Source: MVRE01 sp015660965 (GTDB lineage Archaea > Halobacteriota > Methanomicrobia > Methanomicrobiales > Methanospirillaceae). From it: a stretch of DNA of 64,000 bases. The position numbers and the translations under genes are program-made. The notes beneath the pieces are model-generated. The model ran no database searches, was not told where the DNA came from, and was given only the letters and a program-made list of their open reading frames with translations. Position 1 is the first letter of the stretch. Every line of letters starts with the position of its first letter. This document shows positions 9,370 through 18,761 of this stretch, in pieces. The stretch lies in assembly GCA_050015095.1 (NCBI GenBank), contig JBEKCC010000001.1, positions 434,001-498,000 on the forward strand. Direction: 5' to 3'.

Positions 9370-10188
9370 ATGGACCTTGCTTTCTCTAAAAAAATTTTTA
9401 GTTTTTTCGGAATAGATACGCACAAATTTTTATTTGGAATATTTGAAAAAAATGCAAAATATTTACTTGATAAAAAAATGAAAACACTTTTGCCAGATGA
9501 ACAAAATTTTCTGCTAGAAGATGATGAAAGATTTCATTATGGTGATTGTGAATTAAACGAAATTGCTTCGCAATACGTTTGCCGCAGTTTTACGATAGAC
9601 CGAATAAAATTCATTCGCAAATGCATGGAAGAAAATGATAATTTTTCTGTCGCAGATTTAGGTGATTCAAACGGGATTTTTATTCGTTTGATGGGGAAAA
9701 CCGGTATAAGTGTAAATATTAGCGATCAAACAGTTAAGTGTCTGAAAAATAAAAAACTAGATGTAGTTAAAGCAAACATAGAGTTTTTACCGTTCAAGAA
9801 TAATAGTATTGATCTAGTTCTTTTATTCGAAACTCTTGAACATGTTCCAAATCCTGTCTTACTTTTATGGGAAATAGAAAGAGTCAGTAAAAAATCATTA
9901 ATTCTTTCTATTCCATACGTTAAAGAAACACACATCAACCGCTATAATTATACAGATAACAGACCCCTATATCAATACCATATTTTTGAATTCAATACAA
10001 AAGATTTTAAAAATGTGATAAAACTAACAAAATTTTCTGTTGGAAAAGAAAAGATCTCAACAGTGCTTAATCCTAGAGTTTCCATTTTTCATTTTATCAT
10101 ATTTACATTATGGGATTTTTTTATGGAAAAAGATTCATTTTGCAGCTGTTTCAAGCAGTTTTACATTTGTCAGCTTGTAAAAAATTAA
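9370..10188 (+). CDS. Class I SAM-dependent methyltransferase, AT-rich
   Basis: A 272-aa protein with a methyltransferase core: DLGDSNGIFI as motif I, then FLPFKNNSIDLVLLFETLEHV, typical of the Methyltransf_11 group, where the EH pair follows strand 4. The gene is strikingly AT-rich and lysine/phenylalanine-rich compared with the run before it, starting with several A and T tracts, which suggests a different origin. The start ATG at 9370 follows AAATGAGGTAAAAAAAT, where GAGG can serve as the ribosome site. Role in the glycan locus is inferred only from position. Confidence 0.75.
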   Translation: MDLAFSKKIFSFFGIDTHKFLFGIFEKNAKYLLDKKMKTLLPDEQNFLLEDDERFHYGDCELNEIASQYVCRSFTIDRIKFIRKCMEENDNFSVADLGDSNGIFIRLMGKTGISVNISDQTVKCLKNKKLDVVKANIEFLPFKNNSIDLVLLFETLEHVPNPVLLLWEIERVSKKSLILSIPYVKETHINRYNYTDNRPLYQYHIFEFNTKDFKNVIKLTKFSVGKEKISTVLNPRVSIFHFIIFTLWDFFMEKDSFCSCFKQFYICQLVKN

Positions 10189-10307
10189 TCCCAAAAATTT
10201 TTTGTGCTCTACCTTTATTCTTTAAATCTTTTTCAATATCTTATCCTGACTTCTCCAGAACAAGCATGAGAAGGTAACGTTTAACTAAATTTATGGCAAA
10301 AAATGTG

Positions 10308-10414
10308 GCGTACACGATGTGCTGTAAGATGTAAAGATGCCCTCTATCCAACAGTGAATTGGAAACAAAGGAGAATATAGGGCAATAAATCTAAGAGATA
10401 ACGTACTAAATTTA
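10308..10414 (+). mobile_element. Short remnant of an IS256-type element's left end
   Basis: About 107 bases here match the start of the element at 13536 closely: gcgtacacga, gtgctgtaa, aacagtgaattggaaacaaa, gggcaat, aatctaag and cgtactaaatt all recur in order with small indels. The transposase frame is destroyed and homology stops after the first dozen codons. This is the only thing seen in the 365-base gap between 10188 and 10554 besides a weak AT-rich promoter region. Confidence 0.65.
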
Positions 10415-10553
10415 ACCCCCTCCAAAATGTTGCATGAAAACGAGTTAGAAATGCACGCTTGTAGCGTATTCCTCAATATATTGTCTTTGGATAGTAAAAG
10501 TATATTTGAATATTGCATAAAATTAAGCCTTTGAACCTCAAAACTTACTAATA

Positions 10554-12113
10554 ATGGATGATTTGGTAATTGTTTTTGTATCGCTTTATATGAATCGAAA
10601 TTACAATGTCAGGATACTACACCCATTAGCAGAATCAATAAGGGGGGTAAAACCCTACTCAATTTTTTTAAAAAATTGCGAAGTGAATGTTTTTGACTAT
10701 CCCACTGATACGGAACTGGAATTATTTCTTACCAAAATAAGGGACATGAATCCCAAAATAATTTCTTTCACGGTTATGTCGCCATATGCTCAAACCGCTA
10801 AGAAAATTACAAAATTGGTTAAACAACAGAATCCCAATACGATAATTATCTGGGGTGGCATTCACCCGACTATTTATCCGGATGGCTGTATCAATGATGT
10901 AGATATTATCTGTGTCGGGGAGGGCGAAGGGGCACTGGTTGATCTCTTAACAAATATCCGAGATGGGAAAACATATGATACGATCAGCAATCTATGGATT
11001 CGCCATGAAAATAAAATTATTAATAATTCTCTTCGTCAGTTAATTCAGGATTTAGATTCTTTGCCTTTTCCATTATATGGGAGTAAATCTTACTACTTCA
11101 TCAACAATAATAAAATTACACAAGTTGATCCTTTACTTCAAGATCCTTATTATTTAATTCAAACGTCGAGAGGCTGCCCATGGAATTGTTCCTATTGTGG
11201 GAATAGTGCATTAAAACAGATTTATCGTGAACTTGGCCCATACACGAGAAGAAAATCTGTCAAAACAGTAATTTCGGAAATTAAACAATTCCTGAGCATC
11301 ACAGAAAAAAATACCCGATTTATCATGTTTATCGATGAAGTATTTGCTATCGAAAAACGATGGCTGGAAGATTTTGTTTGTCAATATAAGAAAGAAATTA
11401 AATTACCATTTTTAGTTGAATATCATCCAAAACTGCTGAATATCAACATTATTGAGAGATTGAAAGAGGCAGGTCTGGATACAATAGTTATGGGAATTCA
11501 ATCCGGTTCTGACTATGTGAGAAATCAGATATACGAAAGGCCCGGGACCAATGAAGAGATTGTTCGTCTTGCAAAAGAAATTTCTAAGCGGGGAATAAAA
11601 ATATCCTATGACCTGATTTTAGATAGCCCCTACGTAAAAGAGAAAGAGTTAAAAGAAACAATAAATCTCCTGTTCCAATTGCCAAAACCATTGACTTTTT
11701 CCTTATACACACTCCAGTTTTTCCCAAATTATCCATTAACTAAAAAAGCCATTGAAGATGGATATTTAAACAAAGAAGATGCAGGATGGGAAGCTTTGAT
11801 AGAAAAAACAATGAAAAATTTTGCATATGTTCCAAAATTTTTCCCCAATACAAAAGAACAAAAATTAAAAAATATTATTTGGCTAATTACTTTGAACAAG
11901 GCCAGTGTAAATACCGTTAAAAAGGCGGTATTTTTCGATACATTCCTATCAACTTTACTTTTAAATTATTTACATATAAAATCGATAGTCCTATCGAAAT
12001 TTTACGGGGATGGTAGACCCCAAATTACATTGTATGCAATAAGTGCACTACATTATTTGAAGACCGGAGATCTTAATACACTTTATGTAAAAATTAAAGA
12101 ACACTATTTTTAA
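10554..12113 (+). CDS. Cobalamin-binding-domain radical SAM protein
   Basis: A 519-aa protein of the B12-binding radical SAM group. The N-terminal Rossmann-like domain ends in IIWGGIHPTIYPDGC and DIICVGEGEG, typical of this group. The radical SAM cluster motif SRGCPWNCSYCG is near residue 206 and would hold a [4Fe-4S] cluster that cleaves SAM. These enzymes often methylate or rearrange unactivated carbons. The C-terminal 150 residues are lysine-rich and unrecognised. The gene is AT-rich, like 9370-10188. Related in family but not close in sequence to the protein at 15768. Substrate unknown; sugar or lipid modification is inferred from context. Confidence 0.85.
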   Translation: MDDLVIVFVSLYMNRNYNVRILHPLAESIRGVKPYSIFLKNCEVNVFDYPTDTELELFLTKIRDMNPKIISFTVMSPYAQTAKKITKLVKQQNPNTIIIWGGIHPTIYPDGCINDVDIICVGEGEGALVDLLTNIRDGKTYDTISNLWIRHENKIINNSLRQLIQDLDSLPFPLYGSKSYYFINNNKITQVDPLLQDPYYLIQTSRGCPWNCSYCGNSALKQIYRELGPYTRRKSVKTVISEIKQFLSITEKNTRFIMFIDEVFAIEKRWLEDFVCQYKKEIKLPFLVEYHPKLLNINIIERLKEAGLDTIVMGIQSGSDYVRNQIYERPGTNEEIVRLAKEISKRGIKISYDLILDSPYVKEKELKETINLLFQLPKPLTFSLYTLQFFPNYPLTKKAIEDGYLNKEDAGWEALIEKTMKNFAYVPKFFPNTKEQKLKNIIWLITLNKASVNTVKKAVFFDTFLSTLLLNYLHIKSIVLSKFYGDGRPQITLYAISALHYLKTGDLNTLYVKIKEHYF

Positions 12114-12263
12114 CAGAGATTCTACTAAATGCATTCTCCTATTGTAACCTGTTTTTCCTTTTTTCTCAGATATTTAAACGGAGAATGTTAAAAACCGTAA
12201 TAATGCCCGGATAAACTGACTGCTATAAATTATTGAAAACTTAGTAATAATAAGAACTCCCAC

Positions 12264-13481
12264 ATGAGATCTGAAGAGATGAATATAATTAGTGACTCGA
12301 TAAAAATTATCAAAACTGAAGGACTAATTCAGTATTGTGTAAGACTCATAAAAAGGGGACAAGGAAATTTTTATTACCTATTGATGTGGGTAATGATGGC
12401 AATATCTCACCAGTCGCGATTTCAACTGAAGGATATCAATGAAGGGCAAAAAAAGAGGACCGTTAATACTATCAATTCTATTGAAAATTCCATTTCCAGA
12501 ATCATAAATTCATACAACCTCGCAATAAAAGACCAAAAGATACAGCAAGAGGTTTATAAAATTTCTGGTGATTGGGCAATCATTTTTGGAAACGATCAAC
12601 AAGAATTAATACAAAAGTTGAAGCAGGGGGATAGGGAGGGTGTAAACGCCATTTTGTCAAATTTTGCAAGGGATAAGGTCAGCAGGGGCTTGCATCTCTT
12701 TGACACGATCCCACATTCCTTTTTTCATAAATTACTGCTCCTCAACTGCTATAATAAAAGTTATTTCATCTGGAAAAAAATGACATTTCTCCCGGATGAA
12801 GTGCTTGAATATTCAAAGGAAATCGGTAATATGCATGGTATAGATATTGATGGTAAATCAATCATGCTGCCCTCGTTCAACCAGTCCTATTTCGCGCAAA
12901 AGATCGACAGACTGTTCACAGGTTCTCTTAAGAAGATTACTATTCTGGAAATCGGAGGAGGTTATGGATCATTACCATATCATTTATTCAAACATACCTC
13001 ACTCAAGTGCAGATATATCTATGTTGATTTGCCAGAGATGTGCACATTAGCCACATATTTCCTCATGAACCATTTTCCTGACAAAAAAATTTTACTTTAC
13101 AAGGAAAGTGAGAACCAGATTTCTGATTTTTCAGAGTACGATATTATAATCCTGCCCAATTACTGCCTTCCAGATCTGCCAGAACGATCGGTTGACCTGG
13201 TTTTCAATTCACACAGCATGACTCAGATGGATCCAGATACTCTCAAAGAATACCTGCGGCAGATAAACAGGATATGTAAAAAATACTTTTTACATGCGAA
13301 TAATGAGAATGAGAATAATTCGTTAACGCCGGGATTAAAATATCTTAATCTGAATAATCCGGAGTATGAACTTCCAAAAACCGAATTTAAACAGATCTAT
13401 CGTTTACCTGAACTTATCAGAAATGATGGCTTTTTAATCCCGGAATACTCCAGCTGGGAATACCTTTACGAAAGAATATAA
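12264..13481 (+). CDS. Putative sugar O-methyltransferase
   Basis: A 405-aa protein. The C-terminal half is a class I methyltransferase domain with ILEIGGGYGSLPYHL as SAM-binding motif I near residue 230, followed by YVDLPEM, IIILPNY and LVFNSHSMTQM. The N-terminal half is helical and poorly conserved. The set resembles NanM-like putative sugar O-methyltransferases. It is a paralogue of the broken gene at 1-954, and this copy is intact. An ATG 15 bases further in (12279) is an alternative start. A TATA-like ctataaatt lies about 37 bases upstream of 12264. It is bounded downstream by IS256 debris. Confidence 0.7.
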   Translation: MRSEEMNIISDSIKIIKTEGLIQYCVRLIKRGQGNFYYLLMWVMMAISHQSRFQLKDINEGQKKRTVNTINSIENSISRIINSYNLAIKDQKIQQEVYKISGDWAIIFGNDQQELIQKLKQGDREGVNAILSNFARDKVSRGLHLFDTIPHSFFHKLLLLNCYNKSYFIWKKMTFLPDEVLEYSKEIGNMHGIDIDGKSIMLPSFNQSYFAQKIDRLFTGSLKKITILEIGGGYGSLPYHLFKHTSLKCRYIYVDLPEMCTLATYFLMNHFPDKKILLYKESENQISDFSEYDIIILPNYCLPDLPERSVDLVFNSHSMTQMDPDTLKEYLRQINRICKKYFLHANNENENNSLTPGLKYLNLNNPEYELPKTEFKQIYRLPELIRNDGFLIPEYSSWEYLYERI

Positions 13482-13535
13482 AAAACATTACAAAAAAAAG
13501 ACCATTTTCATAGTACATCCTTATCGTTGTAGGTA

Positions 13536-13924
13536 GCGTACACGAAGTGCTGTAAAATGTAAGATGCCCTGTATCAACAGTGAATTGGAAACAAAGAGGA
13601 ACAGGGCAATGAATCTAAGTGACATCGTACTAAATTACCTTACAGATAATGAGAAGGGAATGCAACAGCTCATCACATGGTTTCTGAACGATGTGATGAA
13701 AAAAGAAGTAGCTCAACAGGCCGGAGTACCGAGATCCGTGAGATCCAATACAAGGAGAGCGCACCGGAACGGGTACCGGCCCCAGTCCCTAAAGACCCGG
13801 TACGGAGAAGTCACACTCCTGAAACCCCAACTAAGAGAATTTCCTTTCGAAACCAAAATTTTCGACCAGTACTCCCGGACCGAGAAAGCTCTAGTCAATG
13901 CGATCATCGAATCGTACCTGCAAG
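13536..13924 (+). mobile_element. Truncated IS256-family element
   Basis: The segment starts with the non-coding left-end sequence shared with 10308-10414 and continues into the N-terminal third of an IS256 (Mutator-type) transposase. It breaks off at about 13924, where unrelated acetyltransferase sequence begins. No right end, terminal inverted repeat or target duplication could be identified, so this is a deletion-derived fragment rather than a movable element. Confidence 0.7.
13609..13924 (+). pseudogene. IS256-family transposase, N-terminal fragment
   Basis: The reading frame from ATG 13609 has the family's opening: QQLITWFLNDVMKKEVAQQAG, RRAHRNGYRPQSLKTRYGEV, LLKPQLRE and EKALVNAIIESYLQ. 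Full-length relatives run to about 400 residues with a DDE catalytic core, and none of that core is present. After SYLQ the frame runs into foreign sequence and stops at 13989. It cannot encode an active transposase. Confidence 0.75.
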
Positions 13925-14060
13925 TCATGTTACCATCACAAGAAATGTCACTATTGGAAAGGGATACATCATCGGTGCAAACAGTATAGTGACACACATT
14001 ATTCTACCCAATCGAGTTGCAGCAGAAAATCCGGCACGTGTTATTCGATCGCGAAACTGA
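13925..14060 (+). pseudogene. C-terminal tail of a hexapeptide-repeat acetyltransferase
   Basis: In the frame ending at TGA 14058-14060 the translation reads ITRNVTIGKGYIIGANSIVTH, then an AENPARVIRSR ending. These are the last left-handed beta-helix turns (hexapeptide repeats) and closing PA/VIR signature of LacA/WbbJ-type sugar O-acetyltransferases. The N-terminal two thirds are missing, replaced by the IS256 fragment. It shows that the glycan locus once had an acetyltransferase just upstream of the flippase. Confidence 0.65.
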
Positions 14061-14077
14061 TAAGAAAATAATGAAAA

Positions 14078-15652
14078 ATGCATCGGGATAATATTAAATT
14101 CATAGAAAATTTCTACTCATCTCTAAAAATTTTCCGGCAATCGTTTTGGAAAGTCATTCCCGAGCTTTGGATCAAGAAATCATATATTAATCCATGGAAT
14201 GCGAAGATATGGGATGTGAGTGATTTAAAGGCAGAAATCCAGCGTCACGGGTTGATGTATCTCTTTTCATCAATGGGTATTACCATGGTTGGTTTTTTTG
14301 CAACCATGTTTTATGCCCACTGGGTTGGAGCTAAGGTGCTCGGTATTTATTTTCTGTTCCTGTCAGTTTTTAACATTTTATGCGTTTTTATGGATCTTGG
14401 TGTCAATTATGCATCTATAAACCTAATGTGTCGGGGAAAAGATACCGACAGCTATTTTTCAGCAAACTTGGTAATTCACCTGGTATTGTTCGGGATTACT
14501 GTAGCGGGATTATTGTTATTCCACGAATATTTTTCTGTAATACAAACTACCGATTTACTTCTGCTCCTCATCATTGCCGCAGGACTGATGACACTGCTTT
14601 CCATTACGAGTGTTGCAATATCCGCGAGCAACCGACTCGGACTTGCAGCATCTTTAACATTCCTGAACAACGTTACAAGGATTGGTTTTCAGGTAGTTGC
14701 AGTTTTTTTGGGATTCCAGGTTTATGGATTAATCGGGGGACTCATCGCCGGTTTGTTGTTACAAGCCCTGATTGAGCTGAAATATATTGATTATCATGTA
14801 AGAAAGTTCGACTTCTCACAGGTCAAGCAGATTTTTTCATATTCCAACTGGGCCTTTCTGGCAACGACAGGGACAGTTCTCTTCGATAATTTAAATCCCC
14901 TTATTATTGGATATTTTATGTCATTTTCCGATGTAGGGGTTTTTGGGGTCTGCTGGACCTTTTCGTTTTTTGCCCTTTTTGTCAGTACCGCTCTATGCAA
15001 CTCCCTCTATGTGAAGGTGAGCAGATGGCATTCTTCAGGGGATAGGAACGCGATCGCCCTCTCACTTTCGCGTGCCACTACCTATTCCATGATTTTCGCA
15101 ATTCCCATTCTTGTCGGGTCCCTGTTTTTGGGATCCCAACTTCTTTATTACTTGTATGGTGCATCTTTCATGATAGGGGCGACTGCGCTCGTGATTATCA
15201 TAGGGATGAGGGTTGTTCAGTCAGTTTTACAATTATATTCAAATTTTCTTCTCGCAACAGATCATGCCAGGCAGGCAGTATACGGTGTTGCATCAGGGAT
15301 TGTTGTTAACATCATGCTCACCATTACTCTTGTGCCTCTAATCGGGCTATCTGGAGCGGCTGTTGCATCTCTGGCTAATATCATTATCAATACAGCAGTG
15401 GCCTATAAATATCTCGGCGGCGTGATTCCCATATCTATCGAGACAAAACCATTGAAACATATCGCCCTGGCAACAGGAGTGATGATGATACCCCTTTTCC
15501 TTATCAACCTTATTACCGTCAGTCATAACCTCTTCCAGACTGCCATGATGGTCCTTGGAGGAGCAGTGATTTATTTTGTCGTACTTTTACTGATTGATCA
15601 CCAGTTAAGGAATGATGCACTCATGATTACAAAAATCCGATGGTGGTCGTAA
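14078..15652 (+). CDS. Oligosaccharide flippase family membrane protein
   Basis: A 524-aa very hydrophobic protein with about 12-14 predicted membrane helices, spaced as in Wzx/RfbX and MATE-like polysaccharide exporters. A roughly 55-residue cytoplasmic N-terminus precedes the first helix. The FARE-like charged pattern is weak, but features such as YSNWAFLATTG, NPLIIGYFM and GLSGAAVASLANIIINTAVA fit the family. It would flip lipid-linked glycans across the membrane. It is the only obvious export gene of the locus. The ATG follows ATAATGAAAA with no strong ribosome site; internal starts are possible. Confidence 0.85.
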   Translation: MHRDNIKFIENFYSSLKIFRQSFWKVIPELWIKKSYINPWNAKIWDVSDLKAEIQRHGLMYLFSSMGITMVGFFATMFYAHWVGAKVLGIYFLFLSVFNILCVFMDLGVNYASINLMCRGKDTDSYFSANLVIHLVLFGITVAGLLLFHEYFSVIQTTDLLLLLIIAAGLMTLLSITSVAISASNRLGLAASLTFLNNVTRIGFQVVAVFLGFQVYGLIGGLIAGLLLQALIELKYIDYHVRKFDFSQVKQIFSYSNWAFLATTGTVLFDNLNPLIIGYFMSFSDVGVFGVCWTFSFFALFVSTALCNSLYVKVSRWHSSGDRNAIALSLSRATTYSMIFAIPILVGSLFLGSQLLYYLYGASFMIGATALVIIIGMRVVQSVLQLYSNFLLATDHARQAVYGVASGIVVNIMLTITLVPLIGLSGAAVASLANIIINTAVAYKYLGGVIPISIETKPLKHIALATGVMMIPLFLINLITVSHNLFQTAMMVLGGAVIYFVVLLLIDHQLRNDALMITKIRWWS

Positions 15653-15750
15653 TGAATACAAACCGGATCAGCGGTTTTTCCGATAAAAATGTGGAAGTAT
15701 CCATGTTTTTTTCCGAGAAATTTACCGTTACGAAGATAAAAGAATATTAA
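15652..15750 (+). CDS. Possible small ORF coupled to the flippase
   Basis: A 32-codon frame starts at an ATG that overlaps the flippase stop (TAATG) and ends at TAA 15748-15750. The peptide (MNTNRISGFSDKNVEVSMFF...) has no recognised family. The overlap makes re-initiation possible, but the reading could equally be the remains of a longer gene lost between the flippase and the radical SAM gene. Weakly supported. Confidence 0.2.
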   Translation: MNTNRISGFSDKNVEVSMFFSEKFTVTKIKEY

Positions 15751-15767
15751 TGAGATAAATAAGAAAC

Positions 15768-17276
15768 GTGTTCCCTGTGAAAGCTAAAATTCTTTTTATT
15801 TATCCGACACCGTTCAGGATAACCGGTTTGCCTATTGGATTGGCATCCCTGATTGCAATACTCAAAGATAAAGGGCATTTGGTAAAAGTCTTTGATACAG
15901 CATTTTATCATACAGATTCCGATAAGAGCCAGACAGAAATCCGGTCGGAAAGAAAAATCTCAAAAACGGTGATGAACGAGGATGTTTATCTGCCTGAAAA
16001 CAAATCCTCCATGGAGACCGATCTTCTCGATGTGGTTACCTCGTTCAAACCGGATATTATTGGGTTATCCATTCTGGAAATAATGTACGATACCAGCGTT
16101 AACCTCTGTAAGGTGGTAAAAAAAGAATTCCAGGATATTCCCCTCATGGCCGGAGGTGTCTTTCCGACACTGTCACCTGAAGTCGTGACACGTGAACCGG
16201 TTTTTGATATCGTCTGCATTGGGGAGGGCGAATCTGCAGTTGGTGAACTTGCGGATCGCATATCTCAGGGACTTTTTTACGATACCATTGAAGGACTTTG
16301 GGTAAAAAAAGATAATCGAGTTATCAAAAACCCTCCCTCTAAACTTCACGATATTAATACAATCCCCTTTCCCGATTTTTCCGAGTTTGATCCCCGTCTT
16401 TTCTACAAACCCATGCAGGGAAAAATGTACAAGATGGTGAATATCGAGACTTCACGGGGATGCAATAATGATTGCACTTACTGTGCTGCACCACAACTAA
16501 GGAAATTCTACAAAGAAAACGGATGCGGGCGGTATAACAGAAATATGGACATGAAAAATATCATTGAACAGATCCATCTTCAGGTGCAGCGGTATTCTCC
16601 GGAATTCATCTATTTTTCCAGTGAAAACTTTTTACTTATGAGTGAAGAAAATTTTCAGACTTTTATTACAGAATATGAAAAGATCAAACTTCCTTTCTGG
16701 ATCCAGACCAGAATCGAAACCCTCACAACCGAAAGACTGCTGGCACTCAAAAAAGTGGGCATGCACTGGCTCACCATAGGTCTCGAACATGGAAATGAAG
16801 AGTTCAGAAAAAAAGTGCTCAAAAGGTATTACACGAATATAAAATTCATCAAAAAAATGGACACCGTAAAGGATGCAGGTATGGGTGCATCAATAAACAA
16901 TGTGATTGGTTTTCCTTTCGAGACACGGGATCTAATCTTTGAAACAATAAAAATGAATAAAATTCTGTGGGAGAAAAATAATAAACTGGAAATAAACGTT
17001 TTCCTGTTCACACCCTATCGCGGATGTGAATTGTACTCAATTTGTAGGGAACAAGGATTACTGAATGATATCCCCTTTACCAATTCGTCAAATATGAACG
17101 AAAGATCCGTACTGAATTTTTCTGAAGAATTCCAGAGAGATCTGTCAGGACTGATCAGGACATTCAATTTGTATGTCAAACTGCCGGAAGAATACAATGA
17201 CCAGATAAAAATCGCAGAACAATTGACAGATGAAGGCAACGCAATGTTAAAGAAGTTGACGCAGTTGATAGGGTAA
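15768..17276 (+). CDS. Cobalamin-binding-domain radical SAM protein
   Basis: A 502-aa protein of the same broad group as the one at 10554. The N-terminal B12-binding-like domain has FIYPTPFRITGLPIGLASL, LMAGGVFPTLSPE and DIVCIGEGES. The radical SAM motif SRGCNNDCTYC is near residue 230. The core continues with WIQTRIETL and MGASINNVIGFPFETRD. It probably carries out a radical-based methylation or rearrangement in glycan precursor synthesis. The start is a GTG at 15768; another GTG nine bases later is possible. Neighbouring genes are a flippase and a HAD phosphatase. Confidence 0.85.
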   Translation: MFPVKAKILFIYPTPFRITGLPIGLASLIAILKDKGHLVKVFDTAFYHTDSDKSQTEIRSERKISKTVMNEDVYLPENKSSMETDLLDVVTSFKPDIIGLSILEIMYDTSVNLCKVVKKEFQDIPLMAGGVFPTLSPEVVTREPVFDIVCIGEGESAVGELADRISQGLFYDTIEGLWVKKDNRVIKNPPSKLHDINTIPFPDFSEFDPRLFYKPMQGKMYKMVNIETSRGCNNDCTYCAAPQLRKFYKENGCGRYNRNMDMKNIIEQIHLQVQRYSPEFIYFSSENFLLMSEENFQTFITEYEKIKLPFWIQTRIETLTTERLLALKKVGMHWLTIGLEHGNEEFRKKVLKRYYTNIKFIKKMDTVKDAGMGASINNVIGFPFETRDLIFETIKMNKILWEKNNKLEINVFLFTPYRGCELYSICREQGLLNDIPFTNSSNMNERSVLNFSEEFQRDLSGLIRTFNLYVKLPEEYNDQIKIAEQLTDEGNAMLKKLTQLIG

Positions 17277-17406
17277 TTCAAGGTGAGAGAACATAACCTG
17301 AAAGATGAATATCGATATAAGGTTCCCCGTCGTGAGAGGGACTTTTTTGGGCAATATTCATCCTCATAAAGATGATAAACAAGGAAAACCAATTTTTTAA
17401 AAGGCT

Positions 17407-18060
17407 ATGAATTGTCTTCTCATTTTTGATTTTGACGGTGTAATTCTTGAATCGGTTGAAGTGAAAACTGACGCCTTCAGATCACTTTTTTCCTTTTCTC
17501 CTGAACATGTTGATCAAATAATCAAGTTTCATATTGATAATGGGGGCATGTCGAGGTTCGAAAAATTCCGGTATATCTATCGCAATATCCTCCATGAAGA
17601 ACTTTCACAGGATCGTTTTGAAACCCTCTCGGCACGATTCTCAGAGATTGTAGAAGAAAAAGTTATTCAGGCTCCATTTGTGACCGGCGTTCCCAAGTTA
17701 CTGGAAAAATTTTATCCTGATTATCCGATGTATATTGTATCCGCAACCCCCCAGGAAGAGCTTATACGCATAATAAATGCCAGAGGGATTTTCCGGTATT
17801 TCAGAGAGATCCTGGGATCGCCTGAAACAAAGACCGCACAAATCCAACGGATCATCAAAACCAACAATCTTCCTTCCAATAAAATTATTTTTATTGGCGA
17901 TGCGATCAACGACTGGAAGGCAGCACGGGATTGCGGCGTCAAATTCATTGCAAGGTTAAAACAGGGTGAACCAGACAGATTTTCACAATTGCAGGATGTC
18001 GAATACACCATTACGGATATGCATGATCTGATAAAGTATCTGGATGAAAAAAAATGCTGA
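17407..18060 (+). CDS. HAD-family phosphatase
   Basis: A 217-aa HAD hydrolase of the beta-phosphoglucomutase / phosphoglycolate phosphatase type. Motif I is DFDGV (nucleophile and acid Asp, residues 8-10). A helical cap follows, then motif II at VSATPQ, the motif III lysine near SPETK, and motif IV in FIGDAINDWKAA. It likely removes phosphate from a sugar phosphate. The next gene overlaps its end by seven bases, so co-translation is likely. Pairing with a cyclase-family protein in a glycan cluster suggests a shared minor sugar or acid pathway. Confidence 0.85.
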   Translation: MNCLLIFDFDGVILESVEVKTDAFRSLFSFSPEHVDQIIKFHIDNGGMSRFEKFRYIYRNILHEELSQDRFETLSARFSEIVEEKVIQAPFVTGVPKLLEKFYPDYPMYIVSATPQEELIRIINARGIFRYFREILGSPETKTAQIQRIIKTNNLPSNKIIFIGDAINDWKAARDCGVKFIARLKQGEPDRFSQLQDVEYTITDMHDLIKYLDEKKC

Positions 18061-18761
18061 AAAAAATATCCTATACATTGTCATCGGGATCACCCCTTTA
18101 TCCAGGTACACCACAAACCATATTCCAGAGCATCAAATCCATTGAACGAGGAGATAGTGCCAACACCTCTCTCATCACGGTGTCAAGCCACGCAGGGACA
18201 CATATCGATGTCCCTTTACATTTTTGTCCAGGAGGAAAATCTGTCTCAGAGCTCCTTGGAGATTGTATCATTATTTCACCGGTGTATTGCATTGATGTCA
18301 ATGTTAAGCCGAAAAATCCTGTCAGCATATCCGATGTGGCATCTGTTCTCGAAAAATGCACGGACGCTACAGGAATCTTAATCCGGACGGGAATGTTTCA
18401 GTTCCGGGCATCCGATGCGATGAGATATTGTTCTGATTATCCATGGATCGATTCTGAATTGCCATCATTTCTGAAAGGGATGTGTCCTTCTCTCCAGTTG
18501 TTTGGTACTGACACCTTATCAATTTCCAACCCCTCTCATAGGATTGAGGGACATGACTGTCACCGTGCAATTCTGTGCGGGGAAAAACCAGTTTTGATTG
18601 CTGAAGATCTCGATCTCTCTGACCCCGATCTGATTTCCGGGGCACTCAGAATTCTGATTTATCCTTGGATTATCGATCATCTTGATGGAGTACCAGCTCT
18701 CATTTTTGCAGAATTATACAGATTATCTCCTCATATCCAAGATTGGGAGGAATTGTTGTGA
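18054..18761 (+). CDS. Cyclase-family protein (kynurenine formamidase-like)
   Basis: A 235-aa protein of the cyclase family (Pfam Cyclase), metal-dependent amidohydrolases or cyclases that include bacterial kynurenine formamidase. The metal-binding signature HAGTHIDVPLHF is near residues 44-55, and a second HDCHRAIL-like stretch (conserved HxxxL) lies near 165. No tryptophan-degradation genes are around, so the function here is unlikely to be kynurenine breakdown. Such proteins also occur in polysaccharide clusters with unknown substrate. It overlaps the HAD gene upstream and the glycosyltransferase downstream. Confidence 0.8.
   Translation: MLKKISYTLSSGSPLYPGTPQTIFQSIKSIERGDSANTSLITVSSHAGTHIDVPLHFCPGGKSVSELLGDCIIISPVYCIDVNVKPKNPVSISDVASVLEKCTDATGILIRTGMFQFRASDAMRYCSDYPWIDSELPSFLKGMCPSLQLFGTDTLSISNPSHRIEGHDCHRAILCGEKPVLIAEDLDLSDPDLISGALRILIYPWIIDHLDGVPALIFAELYRLSPHIQDWEELL

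Noticed and set aside
13677..14060. A 127-codon frame spanning the IS256 fragment and the acetyltransferase tail
   Set aside because: Its first two thirds are an out-of-frame reading of the transposase; only the last 44 codons look like real protein.
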